Shown here piece after piece: positions 1 to 11,715 of a stretch of DNA of 64,000 nt. A program made the position numbers and the translations under genes. This stretch comes from Liolophura sinensis. Its lineage: Eukaryota; Mollusca; Polyplacophora; Chitonida; Chitonidae. The notes below the pieces were generated by a model. The model saw only the letters and a program-made list of their open reading frames with translations, had not been told where the DNA came from and did not search any database. Numbering within the stretch: position 1 is the stretch's first letter; each line of letters opens with the position of its first letter. The stretch is from contig NC_088302.1 of NCBI RefSeq assembly GCF_032854445.1, positions 50,624,046-50,688,045 on the forward strand. The letters are read 5' to 3'.

Positions 1-983
1 CGTCCATCACTTTATAACTGCCTTCAGGTCCTTCTCCGAGGTCGTTCACGCCGCTCTTCAATATCATAACACTATCTTTTCTGGTGATAATTTTGAGCGC
101 ATAAGCACAAAAAGCCTGACCGAGTGACAACAAAAGTGTGTGTGATTTTTTTCCATATCGTGATTTTGTGTTAGGACTCCATCAAAGATCTCGCGGGTTT
201 GTTTGGATAGTGGTTTTACAACACAGCTGTGAAATCGAATAGCAAACAAATGTTTTTCTGTAAGACACGACCATAATCGTCAGTCTTATCCTCTCTGAGA
301 AGAAATCTGTTATACCAGCAACATCAGGAAAACAAAATAACAACAAACGGTCTGTTTTTCGGCGGAGTTTTGCCGGTGGGGATATGACCGTAATCGTTAT
401 ACTGTTTCTGTCTGAAGAGAAGCCTATTGTCATCCCTATATTTTGACCAGGTAATTTTCAGACGTTTTTTTTTTCAACGGGGAACCTTTTCCACCTAAAG
501 GAATTCGTGTTCAAACTATGCAGTTTATTTTGTTCATTATTACATTTGCAGTGCCGTTTAGTGAGCAAATGGGTAAGGTGTATATACTCCTGGATTATAT
601 ATGAAAACAAATAGTTAGTCCCGTTTTGGATTCAATGGTTCAAGGGGTGGGTAAACGTATACACTATATATTGGTCAGAAACAATACGTAAAACATGACG
701 TTAAGAAACATGACGTTAAGATTGTCCTACTGTCTTGACAAAAACGATGATGATGACTGTAACATGCCTCAGTATTTCTCTGCGCTATTAAAAGTATATG
801 GAATGCGAACTTTTAAATAGCTCAAACCTCCGCTATTCTGCTCTCTGTTTTAATTTAAATTTCAATGCTGAATTTTGTGAATTAAGACGTTAAAAATAAC
901 ACAGAAAAAAGTGCGATACACATACAGTATTTTGATCATCCTTTATCCTTCAAGTGCTGCAAACTGTAGACAAATGAAAAATC
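1..983. other. Non-coding sequence, no gene seen
   Basis: This is AT-rich DNA with only short chance open frames and no recognisable domain. The one internal structure is an exact tandem duplication of a 15-bp word (AAACATGACGTTAAG) at 691-705 and 706-720. No promoter, splice-bounded exon or RNA gene could be supported. Confidence 0.6.
691..720. repeat. 15-bp exact tandem duplication
   Basis: Two head-to-tail copies of AAACATGACGTTAAG occupy 691-705 and 706-720 without a mismatch. Each copy holds TGACGTTA, which loosely resembles a CRE/bZIP half site, but nothing shows that it is used. It is most simply a replication-slippage duplication. Confidence 0.85.
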
Positions 984-1216
984 TATTTGATTGGTGTTTT
1001 ACGACGTTCTATTTCACTTATACGGCGGTGGCCAAAATTATATGGTGTGAGGAAACCATGCAGAGCTCGGGGAAAGTCCACGGCAATTCGCAGGTTGCTG
1101 AGAAGCCAGCATGAATTGGGTTTGAACTCACAGAGACCATAATGGTGAGAGGTTCCTGAGACATATTATACACTGCACTATAACACGTTAACCACTGGGT
1201 CAGGTATAGGGCCCCT
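984..1216 (-). mobile_element. tRNA-derived SINE, near full length, antisense
   Basis: On the minus strand this reads from a tRNA-like head (about 1216 down to 1110) to the 3' body (about 1080 down to 984). The head has an A-box-like stretch (TGACCCAGTGG, one mismatch to TRGYNNARNNG) and a B-box-like stretch (GAGTTCAAACCC). The body ends in the block that in plus orientation here starts TATTTGATTGGTGTTTTACG, followed by CACTTATACGGCGG. It is the most complete of the nine copies in the window and the only one with a convincing head. The (AAAT)n tail has decayed to a few bases, and several bases near 1009 are deleted relative to the other copies. Such elements are transcribed by RNA polymerase III and mobilised by a partner LINE. 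The family resembles the common molluscan SINE as I recall it, but its formal name was not determined. Confidence 0.85.
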
Positions 1217-4200
1217 GAGAAGAGAAAAAATGTACATTAGTTATAAGCATTCATACCATTCATAATAGGATGGTGATATTCATTTGCCTTCCTATTTGGA
1301 GCCTTCTTTTCAAGTGTTCTAAAAAATATCGTTGTGTTTGTTTTTTTTCTTTGAAGAAACAACAGATAAACTTGCACGAGTTATGCATAGATATACTAAA
1401 TACCATAAACCGAGGCCAGCGAGTGTCGCACTAAGTTAATTTTTCTACGACATTTTTTAGTCAACATTGTGGAATAAATCAAGAATTTCCGTTGACATAA
1501 ATTTCCATTGACATATATACTAACCAATAAATGCCGGTTTTGGTTGAAAACCGCGCGCTTTAGTCATATAGATGCAAGTTGTTCAGGTCTGTTCTCCTCT
1601 GTTCCTGACAACATATGTGCATGGTAATCAGCGCTGCACGTGCCAAGTATTAATTAATTAAGGGCAGGCCTCGTCTATTGAATTATTTTTTTGGTTTTAT
1701 GTTGGTGCCAACATTGAGGCTTATAGCTATAACTCAAGACTTGCCCTTAACCGCCTCACGTCTAACCACAAGAGGGAGCAAAGGTAAATAAACGGAATCT
1801 GGTAAAGACCACTGGCAATATTTTAATTCCTAATTATGGACAACTTTGGGCGTATTACCTTAACTGGTCGGCAAACACACAACTATCATTAGGGTATAAT
1901 AGCCCGTTGTTAATCGCTGTATTGGATTTCTGTCTCAGTCCCAACTCTCCAGCGACTTATACACGACCACCGTGTATCCGTAACATTATAACAGTTTATC
2001 CTTGAGTATCCGCAAAATTACCGCAGTTTATCCCAACAGGCAATCAAACGACACGATCGCTAATTCCTCTTGTCATGAAAAATCCTGAGCGTGCAGGGAT
2101 TTAAATCACCTGTACACGGTTCCTTTTCGGACTCAACCTGCACTCGACGTCTCTCATCAAAATCCATATACTCACAATGCGGCTTTGTTTGCCATATAGA
2201 GCTAAGCACGCATTGTCAGCGAAACTCAGTCGAATACATCATCGAGCCATGGCTGTAGGAATTCTCTTAAAAAGCAAAATAAATTTTTTATCATTTTAAT
2301 GTAATAGGCATTTAAATAAATTGTTTAAATAACATTACATTTTGAAAGCTATAGTGAATTTTTGCTAAATTTTCATCATTAAACTGGGGCATTACTTTTG
2401 CCACGTGTAAGTTTTAACGACATCATTTTTATGTTTGTCTCTGGAAGGAGCAAATTTTCTACTCTTTTCAACAAGCATCTAAGGTGGTTCATGCCGTTAA
2501 CATTTTTTTAACATTTAATTCTTCTGTGCGCCTGTTAAGTACCATACTATGCAGAAAATTTCCTTCAAATTTTAAACTGGTCAAACTGGCTAAATATCTC
2601 AAAAGATATTGCGAGGGCTAGTTACAGTATAATATAAAAACAAATTTATTAAAATGTTGACCTCAACAGTGTCTCCAATAAAGGAATGAATAAATAATCT
2701 GAACACGTGTAGGGAAATTAAGATCCTGTGAGAGAAGCTAAATTGTTTGAATGTAATTATAATTTGAGTGTATTAACGTGCTTTGCATTTCCGCAGTGCA
2801 ATATTTACCAAAGGTTGTCCAAGATCAAGTGTTGATTGAAAAATGTATATTTAACAAAAATTTGTCATTTTTATAATGACTTACAGATATACAGTATCGT
2901 TGCTTGGACATACTGTAAAAACAGAGAATCACCCGATTATTTTTTCTACAACAAACAAAACTGGTTATACATTTTAAGATGAATTTACAAATTTTTTCCT
3001 TCAATGTAATCCTACACTTTATAACCTATTAGAAATTCCAATCCTTGCTGTGTTCTATGCAACTTTTGACACGAAAACGTCTTCCTGAATAGACAACCTG
3101 CACGGAAGCATGTTCTAATTTGTTTTGGGAAATGCAAACTTTGTTCTTCTAGAGTTTTATCATGAACAAATGACCGCCGTTATAATTCGCCTCTTTCCCC
3201 ACGGCTTTGACAGCATTATAAAGGAATGAGAGGTTAATATCTTGTTTGTGACTATATGTCCGCTTTAACTTGGCCGCTTCGTACAGCTTCTATTTCACAG
3301 TCTACTGGGGCCCAATGAAGCGCTCATCCGCACAGCACTGATAATACGGCATGAAAACACAACTAAAACTTGACGCCCCTTTTACCACGTCTAATAAAGA
3401 CTACAAGAAATACTGGCTAAATGAGCCGTAACATTCTCGTGCGAAGGGGCAACCCTTCAAAAGAAATCTTCAAGACACGATGTAAACGATGTCCCTCACA
3501 GACAGCTTTCGTCGTCGTTTTGTGGTTACGGTTTTTTGAACATGATGATCACTCCGAATAATCCGTTCCTGGAAAAGAATTGCACATTAATTAGTGAACA
3601 ATAGAAAAAGTTCAACTGTTTCAACTTATACTGACTTTTATTAAATCTTTCTGTAAGTACTTATGACTGAATGCTGCAATTATGACTTTTCCGTAACCCA
3701 CAAAAAGGAAGAAGAAAATGCATGTTCACGCTTAAGATTTACAAAGGCTACAGCTCTGGTCGACCCCTTTTAAACGCCATCCTCATTCTGACTTCCAACC
3801 TTTTGCCGAAAATTGGGTTTTCCGTTCTAATGACAATTTTCAATATAAGTTTAGGTTCTGTGATTTGATTTGTGTGGCGTAAAGACATTAAAGACCAGCC
3901 AGATTGGTTTACCGGTCAGAAAGGTGACGAGAGCCTGGGAAACGGTCAGACACGGTTTTATGGGCGGAATTTCATCTGCGTGAAATCATGAAAAACTGAC
4001 GATAAAAATTCCGCTTCTTATCGTAAAAATAATACAACGTTTTGAATTAAAGAAAGAACTTGAATTTCAAACACAACCCTGGCAATGTCGAAGGGCCGTA
4101 CTGAAGAAAATGTGATGGGAAGAAGGCATGGGTCGGAGGTCAGGCAGAATGGCACGTGACTTGTGCAGCGATGGGGCGAGAAGAGCGGAAAAGATTCATT

Positions 4201-5641
4201 ACGACAGCTCTTGTAAGCCATTTTTATTGCGCAGAACGCTTAGTGCCGTGGCTTATTGTGAAGAGCTTTTTGTTCATCATACTCCACAGGCCCCAGGGAT
4301 TCAGGCGAAAAAACTCATTAAGAATTTTTCGGACCTTTACAGAGTATTACATATGCAGTGTTGTCACTTGGCTGCTCGGACCATGTGTCAGAGCAGCAAA
4401 TAGCTACGATCTTCAGCCGTAATCTTCAGGGCTGGTCGGTAAACCACACACAATGGCCCGGTCATTTTGGCCAACCGAGATTATGTCCAACAAAGGGGAC
4501 ATTTTTATGACAGCCTTAATTGCTATTTCAACTCATAAACCATGATGTATCACCTCCCCGTAGTGGTGGGGCGGTTTTTTAACTGATGACTGCCTGATTG
4601 AAGCTGAGGGACGAAGGGACAGTTAAGCTGGCGGTGACCGGCGTGGACGGAAGGATGAGGGAATGACAGGTGGTCCCCTTCACCCTCAGTCAATCCCGGC
4701 CCTTGTTTCCGCTGACTCTTTGCACCTATCTGCCGCTGAGGTAATATCTGGTCATATTAGCCCTATGGCTAGTACTGCCCGATAACCCCGGGTTCGTATT
4801 GCAGGGAATTACGCGGACAGACGGGCTTGGCCGTTAGCGCCCAGTTTCCCTGACCACTCACCAAATATGGAAATGAGCGGTAATAACAAGCCCTACACAA
4901 AGAACATCTCTTTTGACCTATGTTCCTTTAATCTGGGAGCCAATTCCAAGCCTATATCAGTGCCATCGACTCACTCCGGCAAAATTACACCGTTAGCTGA
5001 ACGATAATTAAAAGAGATAAGGGCCGCATATATTAAGAACATACACCCTCATAAGTCAGCATTTGCTTTGTCTCCGTACAAACACCCCTGAAACTCATAA
5101 AAAACACGAAAACAAAACGTGTAAGAGAGCTAAAGTTTGTCCTAGCTACGATACTTTGACCAGTAGGTCCGATTGGATGAGACTCTATCTGTTATTGCTC
5201 CTGGAATGAATCCGAGATAAGTGGCGAAGACATTAAGCTTGAACAGAAAAGAAAGCCATTACATGCCTTAAACCGAGAAACCTTTGATATGAAAATGCCA
5301 TTTTAATGAAGAGAAGTCTCGGTTTGATATTTGATAGAGCGAAAGGAAATCTAAAGATTTTACCATTAAATCAACTGCTGTTAAATCAAAAGCTAAAATA
5401 GAGTCGATAGCTTAATGGCTTCCCTTTCTCAACGCCATCACAGAATTTCCCTCAATGTACCTGAAATTTATAGTCTCTAGCTATACTTTACACTCATCTC
5501 TTGCCATAATGTTTTGCTTCGTGTTTTCTTCCTTTTTTGAACACATATTCCATATGTTCAAATCAATATGGTGGGAACAACGCCGGATATACAGCTATTA
5601 ATTCCACATACAATGCACAGAAAGCTATTAACTTGTTCTAT
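1217..5641. other. Non-coding sequence, AT-rich then mixed
   Basis: From 1.2 to about 3.9 kb the DNA is AT-rich, with many stops in every frame. From about 4.1 to 4.9 kb it is more GC-balanced, and it includes a possible tRNA-like relic at 4746-4812. Short open frames near 4.1-4.4 kb overlap on both strands, have no domain and look like chance. No gene was supported. Confidence 0.55.
4746..4812 (+). other. Possible tRNA-like relic
   Basis: GGTTCGTATTGC at 4790-4801 resembles a B box (GGTTCGANTCC), and the sequence about 42-44 bases upstream (TGGTCATATTAG) resembles an A box with two mismatches. The spacing fits a tRNA-type pol III promoter. However, the 3' side of the T-arm does not pair with the 5' side, and no acceptor stem is evident. 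It could be a decayed SINE head or chance similarity. Confidence 0.25.
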
Positions 5642-5699
5642 TACATACATACATACACACACGCACACACGCGCACACACACGCGCACACACACACACA
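5642..5699. repeat. (CATA)n / (CA)n microsatellite with CG interruptions
   Basis: Four ACAT units are followed by about 45 bases of alternating CA broken by three CG steps. All pyrimidine-purine alternation is kept, so the tract could adopt Z-DNA. The arginine/threonine/histidine-rich and valine/cysteine-rich open frames running through it are artefacts of the repeat. Confidence 0.95.
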
Positions 5700-8600
5700 G
5701 TGTTACGGTGAGGAGACAAAATGTGACTGATGGACAAATACAAATGGGATGGGGATAAGAATGGGAATATTTCGTCTGGTGACTCGTCAGAGCTGGACCA
5801 CGTCCATGCATGGGGCCGGATGTAAAATGCCTCGGGGCTGACACCTGAAACGAAACGCACATGGGTTAAGTCAAAACATGTCACGACACCATGCATATTT
5901 TATAAGAAAGCTTATACACAGTTAAAAGCTCTCTGGAAGCAGATTGCTTGGGTGGATTACAAGCCAACGTGCCACAGGTAGTCTCTACTAACACAAATGG
6001 AAGGATTGCCGCAAGCGTCTGTTGACGCGGGTTCTTTGAGGTTGGTTTTTGGCCCGATAATCAGGCAGATGAAGGTACCGTTACCATTGCTACTCACGCT
6101 CTGTAGAAGATAGCAAAGCTGAATCAGATCACGGACAGAAACATGACCGAGACATGTCGTGGTCAGGATAATATTCTACCCTGCGACCATTATACAGTTC
6201 GTGTCATAAGAGACAAGACACTCTGGTATATACCACATATCAACCGGCTTCAGAGCCCAGAACTACATCAATACAATCGAAGTCTTCCTGTATGATATTA
6301 TATACGACCTGACCTGATATAGTGTCACATTTTATTGTGTCATTTCGTGATATTAGCAGTGCTCTTAAGGAAAACAGTAATGTATCTGCATATCAGAAAA
6401 ATATTCAAAATCCTCAAAATGTATATGCTTTAAAAAAAGTTTTTGAGTGAAACCGAACATGTTAGGAAGGAGAACACACATATAAAAATATATAAAAGTA
6501 ATTGTGCATTAGTACATTAGCTCCTTCATGAGTATAATGGGTCACATAGGCTTGCAAAATATTAGGAAATGCAGCCCACTGCCAAACGATGCTGTATGGG
6601 TTATTGGGGCAGAGGTATAATAGCCCTGTGTTGCTAACATTCCAAATAATACGAAATACAACATTGCTTTCAGTTTTGGTGAGATGTTTCCTTTTATATA
6701 CATGCATGTATAAGACTAACTATGAACATAACAAAAATAAAAGGATCTGGTAGCGCCCCAGATGTACGTGATCTAATCAGAGAACAGTTTCTTAGTTTTG
6801 GCCAGTAAATCCACGTGGTCTTAACGCTGGGAGGATGTACCGGGTGGGGTCTTCAGGAGATGGCGGGGTCGGGACTTTCTCCTCTCTAGACATCAGACCC
6901 CTGATATCTTCACGTTTCACCGAGACACGTTTGCTGTTGTCTTCTCTTCCAATAGAGCTAATTCCGATCTCTATGCTATAACATGACACAATCTTCACGA
7001 TCCCTCGTTAGAGTAAATACCGGGAATTAAGCTCGCCAGCTTTTGTTTCCGTACAATTTCGAACATGATTGCGGTCTGAATTTCTGAAATGATGAACAAA
7101 TGTGTGCTCTCGTCGGCATTTGTCGTTATATTGACAATTCTGGGTTAGGACCGCGGCGAGCGACTGGCCGGCCCGACGCCCAGTTAGAGGGCAGCTTTGG
7201 AAATCGGTGTCAGAGGTGGGCTCGTCGGAGCTATGTCAATACCGTTACTGATCTAAAATAGTTAACAAAGGGTTAGGAGTTTAATTAACAGTATTTTCTG
7301 CAGAGCAATTCCTGTAATTACCAGTGTCTGTATCGGCAATATGAACCGTCCGCAGCAGACGATGTAGCCTTTTTGCCACCACGTACTAACCGGGCTGGGT
7401 GAAATCCAAGAAGCTCACGTTGGCCAAAAGTTAAATTGTTATGTCAAGTGCTGTTTGTATTATGATCTAGTTCATATTGTCTACATATCAGGATCACGAG
7501 AATGTTAATGAAACTGCCTGCTTTAATTTCCTACCCTGCTCTAAGGTGAGACCTATTTATGGTCGTCATCGATTTACATATCTCATTACAGTCGACCGGC
7601 CGCGCGTCCTTCGCCACAATCCAGCAATCTCGCTGGGTTTTTTGATGAGTCAACCGTGTAATGTTGCGCTCAGTTTTCTGAAATCCATTGACACGGTGTC
7701 ACGGGATTGTTTACTCCAATTTACTCTCGTTATTATCAGATTTGGTCTCGGGGAAACAACAGTAAATCGCGGCTAATTTTGGTAATAACGCTTACTCAAA
7801 CAAAACTCGGTAATTTCGAGCGAGTTCAAACTGCCTTGAACTCGTGGGGTACGGGACAGCCGGGCAGGGGTCGGGGTGTGCGCCCATTCAAGTAGAGGGG
7901 CAGGCTGTCAGAGTCCATACAACCCTTCCCCCAATAATATCTGCCAGCTAATAACATCGGTAAATTGAGATTGGGATTCGGAAATTACCGCATTTTTGTT
8001 AAATGCTTATGAGAAAGCTGTTCCCTCAAAACGGTGGCGCGACCATCCCTCACAACCCGCACCGTGAAAATATCCACTTCAGATCCTCTTTGAGCAGACA
8101 AATTATTGATCAAATATGTTAAATTTCCCTCAGCTTGTTTACTCTTGGGCTACTACCTCGATTTTCAATTTTCTTTATGTGCATATTATGGGAAAGTACA
8201 TTCAATGTATTTTTGTACAAATCTTTGAAATAGAAATTTAAAATTATCACAACGAAAAGTTGCACAGCACAAAACAAGACTTGAGAAGCACAAATATCCA
8301 TTACAATACAATAACAATAAACCACCAAACACAAATGTTAAAAACAACCTCCCTTTTTACCCATTTTGTTGCTCTATGCCTTTAATCAGTTCTACGTGAT
8401 CTGTTGTAATTATTTTACTTGCATTATGCCATATTTTAGATTTACTGTTTTATGTATGTTTCGTATTTATACATTTTAAAAAATTTTTGTTGTTTTTTAG
8501 TGAAATTTTAGTGAATCCTTTATTTCCTGCACTCATGCACAATTCCAGCTTATTTCTAGTGAGTATTTCGCATTGAACATAATTATATATTACATAAGTG

Positions 8601-11263
8601 GTATCTGCGTGGTAATCACGCTCTTATGATCTTAACAGTAGTCAGAGTCAATAACTGATTCAAGACAACAGGTTCATTTAGTCGTCAATACGTAGTTTTT
8701 AGCATGACGGACCTGTTCTGTTTGTGTGCCATATTAATTATATTTTATTCGTAATCAAAAACCTGGACAAGATGATGAAAGACATTTACCACAGAACTAT
8801 ATTGTTGATCTTGTGCCCAGATCTTGTCGCATATTTTCCAGTGATTTGTGAACCAAGAGTAGTTTCTAGTGGACGGCCTAAGTATGGCCCAGGAGCCTAG
8901 CTGGGTCTCACCTCAGCGCGAAATGATTGCCACCGTGCGATGGTTGATTGAGGGACTTCTTGATTAAAAGACTGCGAATGGAGATTTCGCCCGGCAAATG
9001 ACCACTCATATGTCCGAACCGAAGGGCCCTCTAATCGTCTACTAAACTTCTCTCATTACTATAGCTTGACAACATCCGTACTTGTCTGGATTAGCCATAT
9101 TCAGTCTCTATCACCCTTTGTCAATGGACAAATTAATGCCCTTGCTCTGGCTATTGAGTTCTACCACACACAATGGATCAGAAGATGGATTGAAGTTTAA
9201 CAGTTATTAGCCTTGGTCAGGCAATTTCTCTCCGGCCACCTAAGGCTTATGGTGGCGATAGGACGAGCTTTCCGCCAGCTGAGGAAGAAACTGGTGTGGT
9301 GTCAGAGGCCACAGGTCAAGTACTATCGCAGTGGAAACTGCCAAGGAACCCGGATGATGAAATTGGTTGCCATCACCATGATTCCACCCAAGAGAAATTT
9401 TTCCCATGACCGAAAATTCGGAATTCAGCCAATATATTTCAACTATATAGCCAAATTTTACGCCAAACACTGACAAATAACGGTGACGGGAGTAGCAGTT
9501 CAGACTAACCAGGCAATCTGCTCAGGAACTTTGACAGATGGACAAGGTTTTGTTTGTAAAGTACTTCTTTCACTTGATTCTCGTGCTTGAAAGAGATGGC
9601 GACCATAGTTATCAAGTGAAGTGATATTTGGACAAAATCTCACTCGCCCTTTTTCAACACTGTAATGTTGTCTGGGATCAAGAAAATCGAGAAACTGTCA
9701 TGTTATAAGAAACAGTAGAGCTTTACTTAGGATTTACTCTACTGGATAGCATTTTTTCTCTTGCGTTGAAAGTTTTTAACAATTTTGAATTATGCACTGT
9801 CGTTATTGTTGACATCTATACATCCGAAGAGTGTGGGAGTGGATGACGATGGGGGATTTTAAAAACTTTAAATTCTACAATTTCATTTTTATGGCTTCTT
9901 TACACTAATGACCGTGATAAAAGTTAATAAGACATCCGCCCTTCAAGTGACACGAGTGAGAAACTTTGGTGATAGAGACGGGACGGTTGAATTAAGCTCA
10001 AGTGGTATTATGTCATCAGCAGATAAGAGCAGCCCGAGGGGCACGGTGGGTAAGAGAGGGAGTGAGAGGTGTTAATGTGCTGGTTTGTAGACACAAAACC
10101 CTCGTGAAGGCTTTTTAAAGAGGATTGCAGTGGAAAAGTATAACTTGGGGGTGAATTAAGGACGCCATGTCTTCTTTAACCGTTACAATCCAATAAATCC
10201 TCTCTGTGCCGGTTTAAGAGTGAATATAATGACAAGCCCGAAGCGAGCGTATTAGGACGTAAAAGACCAGTGACAACCCGTCAGCCTGCCAGATTTTACA
10301 TCCCTGAATTCAAATAATGTACCCTTCATTTGGAAAGGCATAATCATATCAAAGATGTGCTCTGAGTTCAAGTCATTTGCAATCGGTCATTACGTAGATT
10401 GTAGACAAGCCGTACAAGTTCATTGAAATTGGGCGTTCGTTATATGGATGGCGACTAGGCGCAAATCTTCTGCAATTTACAAGCCTTCGTTATGATTTCG
10501 TTTCACTCTATGAATGTATTTTTGGGCAGATTGTTAGAATGTCAGCAGATATCAATGTTGTGAAAGATTTGTGCGCTATAATTAGTTACAAAAATCCAGT
10601 GTTCGATAAATTTAAATGATATGATATCAAATAGTGCTTGTCGAGAATAAAGATAAAAAAAAACTTGGTACGAAGGTAGAACAATTGTCTAGGTATTTGT
10701 TTCAAACTCCGTTTCTCAGCTATAGTGGATGAAAATGTATGTAGGTACATCGAAAAAAAATAATCTGTTAATTTTAACAGAAAGTCTGTTGTCTGCGGAA
10801 TGCTACTACAATGTATTCTGTTATTATAACATTATATACTTCGTCATATTCAACTTAATATGACGCCTAATAAATAACGCCTATAATGTTAGCCTAACAA
10901 AATCTTTATGCTAAATTAACAGGCTGTGTGTTATATTTAATGAAATGATCTGCTGCAATAGCAGAATACATTCTGGCATTACTCAGACTTTCGGTTAAAC
11001 TTAGATTATTTTTTTTGAGTGTATAATACACAATACTCTGTTCCATTTTCTAACCCTGGAACCAATGTTGTAATTAATTTTTATTGATGACACAATACGG
11101 TATAGTTGTTTGTCACTACCATATTATTGTCAGTGGTATTGTAAATGTTGCGTAAAACCATAATTATGTGTTTAGCTGTACAGGATGCAGAAAAAAAGGA
11201 AACATACAAAACTGATAAACTATGGTGGCGAGACGGTTAAGAGTGCATTGTTGAACAGTATTT
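5700..11263. other. Non-coding sequence, mostly single-copy
   Basis: No gene was found in this 5.6 kb. A 99-codon open frame at 7477-7776 begins at TTG rather than ATG and shows no known motif. A GC-balanced block at about 7.0-8.1 kb contains a G-quadruplex motif (7846-7876). The stretch from 10.5 to 11.2 kb is strongly AT-rich. Open frames on both strands at 9.2-9.5 kb overlap each other, which argues against coding. Confidence 0.55.
7846..7876 (+). other. G-quadruplex motif
   Basis: Five G-runs of at least three bases lie at 7846-7849, 7853-7855, 7862-7864, 7867-7870 and 7873-7876, separated by loops of 3, 6, 2 and 2 bases. This satisfies the G3+N1-7 rule with one run to spare. Folding in cells is not shown. 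Confidence 0.7.
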
Positions 11264-11315
11264 AGTTATTTATTTGATTAGTGTTTTACACCGTACTCAA
11301 GACTATTTGTTGATA
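11264..11315 (-). mobile_element. SINE 3'-end fragment, antisense
   Basis: TTATTTATTTGATTAGTGTT, then TTACACCGTACTCAAGACTATTT, match the 3' terminal block of the SINE copies elsewhere in the window, with a few substitutions. Similarity is lost after about 50 bases. Only the LINE-recognised end of the element survives. Confidence 0.7.
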
Positions 11316-11604
11316 CACAGGAATACCTAAACAGAGTGAACTTAAACCTTGCCTGGGAATATCTTGGGTATGACTCTGATGAAAATTATTTCTCAATCAA
11401 AAGATAAATTCACAAAATACTGATTTAACTAGCTATACAAATTTAACAAGTAAAGCTTAAAATAGTATTTTATTGCGTCCGACTAAATTCTCAACACGAA
11501 ATCTTCCTTTCCGTTTAAGATGTTAAAAACACCCAATTCAAATGTGTCATTTACTAGTGTTTACCATGAAAATGTTAATTAAGGTAGCAGTAAAGAAGTC
11601 AAGA

Positions 11605-11715
11605 TATTTATTTGATTGGTGTTTTACGCCCTACTCAAGAATATTTCACTTACACGACGGCGGCGTCAAGATATTTCCAGGAAACATTGTGAAGAGCGTC
11701 AAAACTAGGGTCATG
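11605..11715 (-). mobile_element. SINE 3'-half fragment, antisense
   Basis: The terminal block TATTTATTTGATTGGTGTTT is followed by TTACGCCCTACTCAAGAATA, CACTTACACGACGGCGG and then a diverging GGAAAC body. It lies 289 bp from the fragment ending at 11315, in the same orientation. The two are therefore either neighbouring insertions or a split element. The tRNA-like head is absent. Confidence 0.8.

Noticed and set aside
5537-5896. Thr/His-rich plus frame and Val/Cys-rich minus frames
   Set aside because: They arise from the (CA)n microsatellite at 5642-5699 and have no support outside it.
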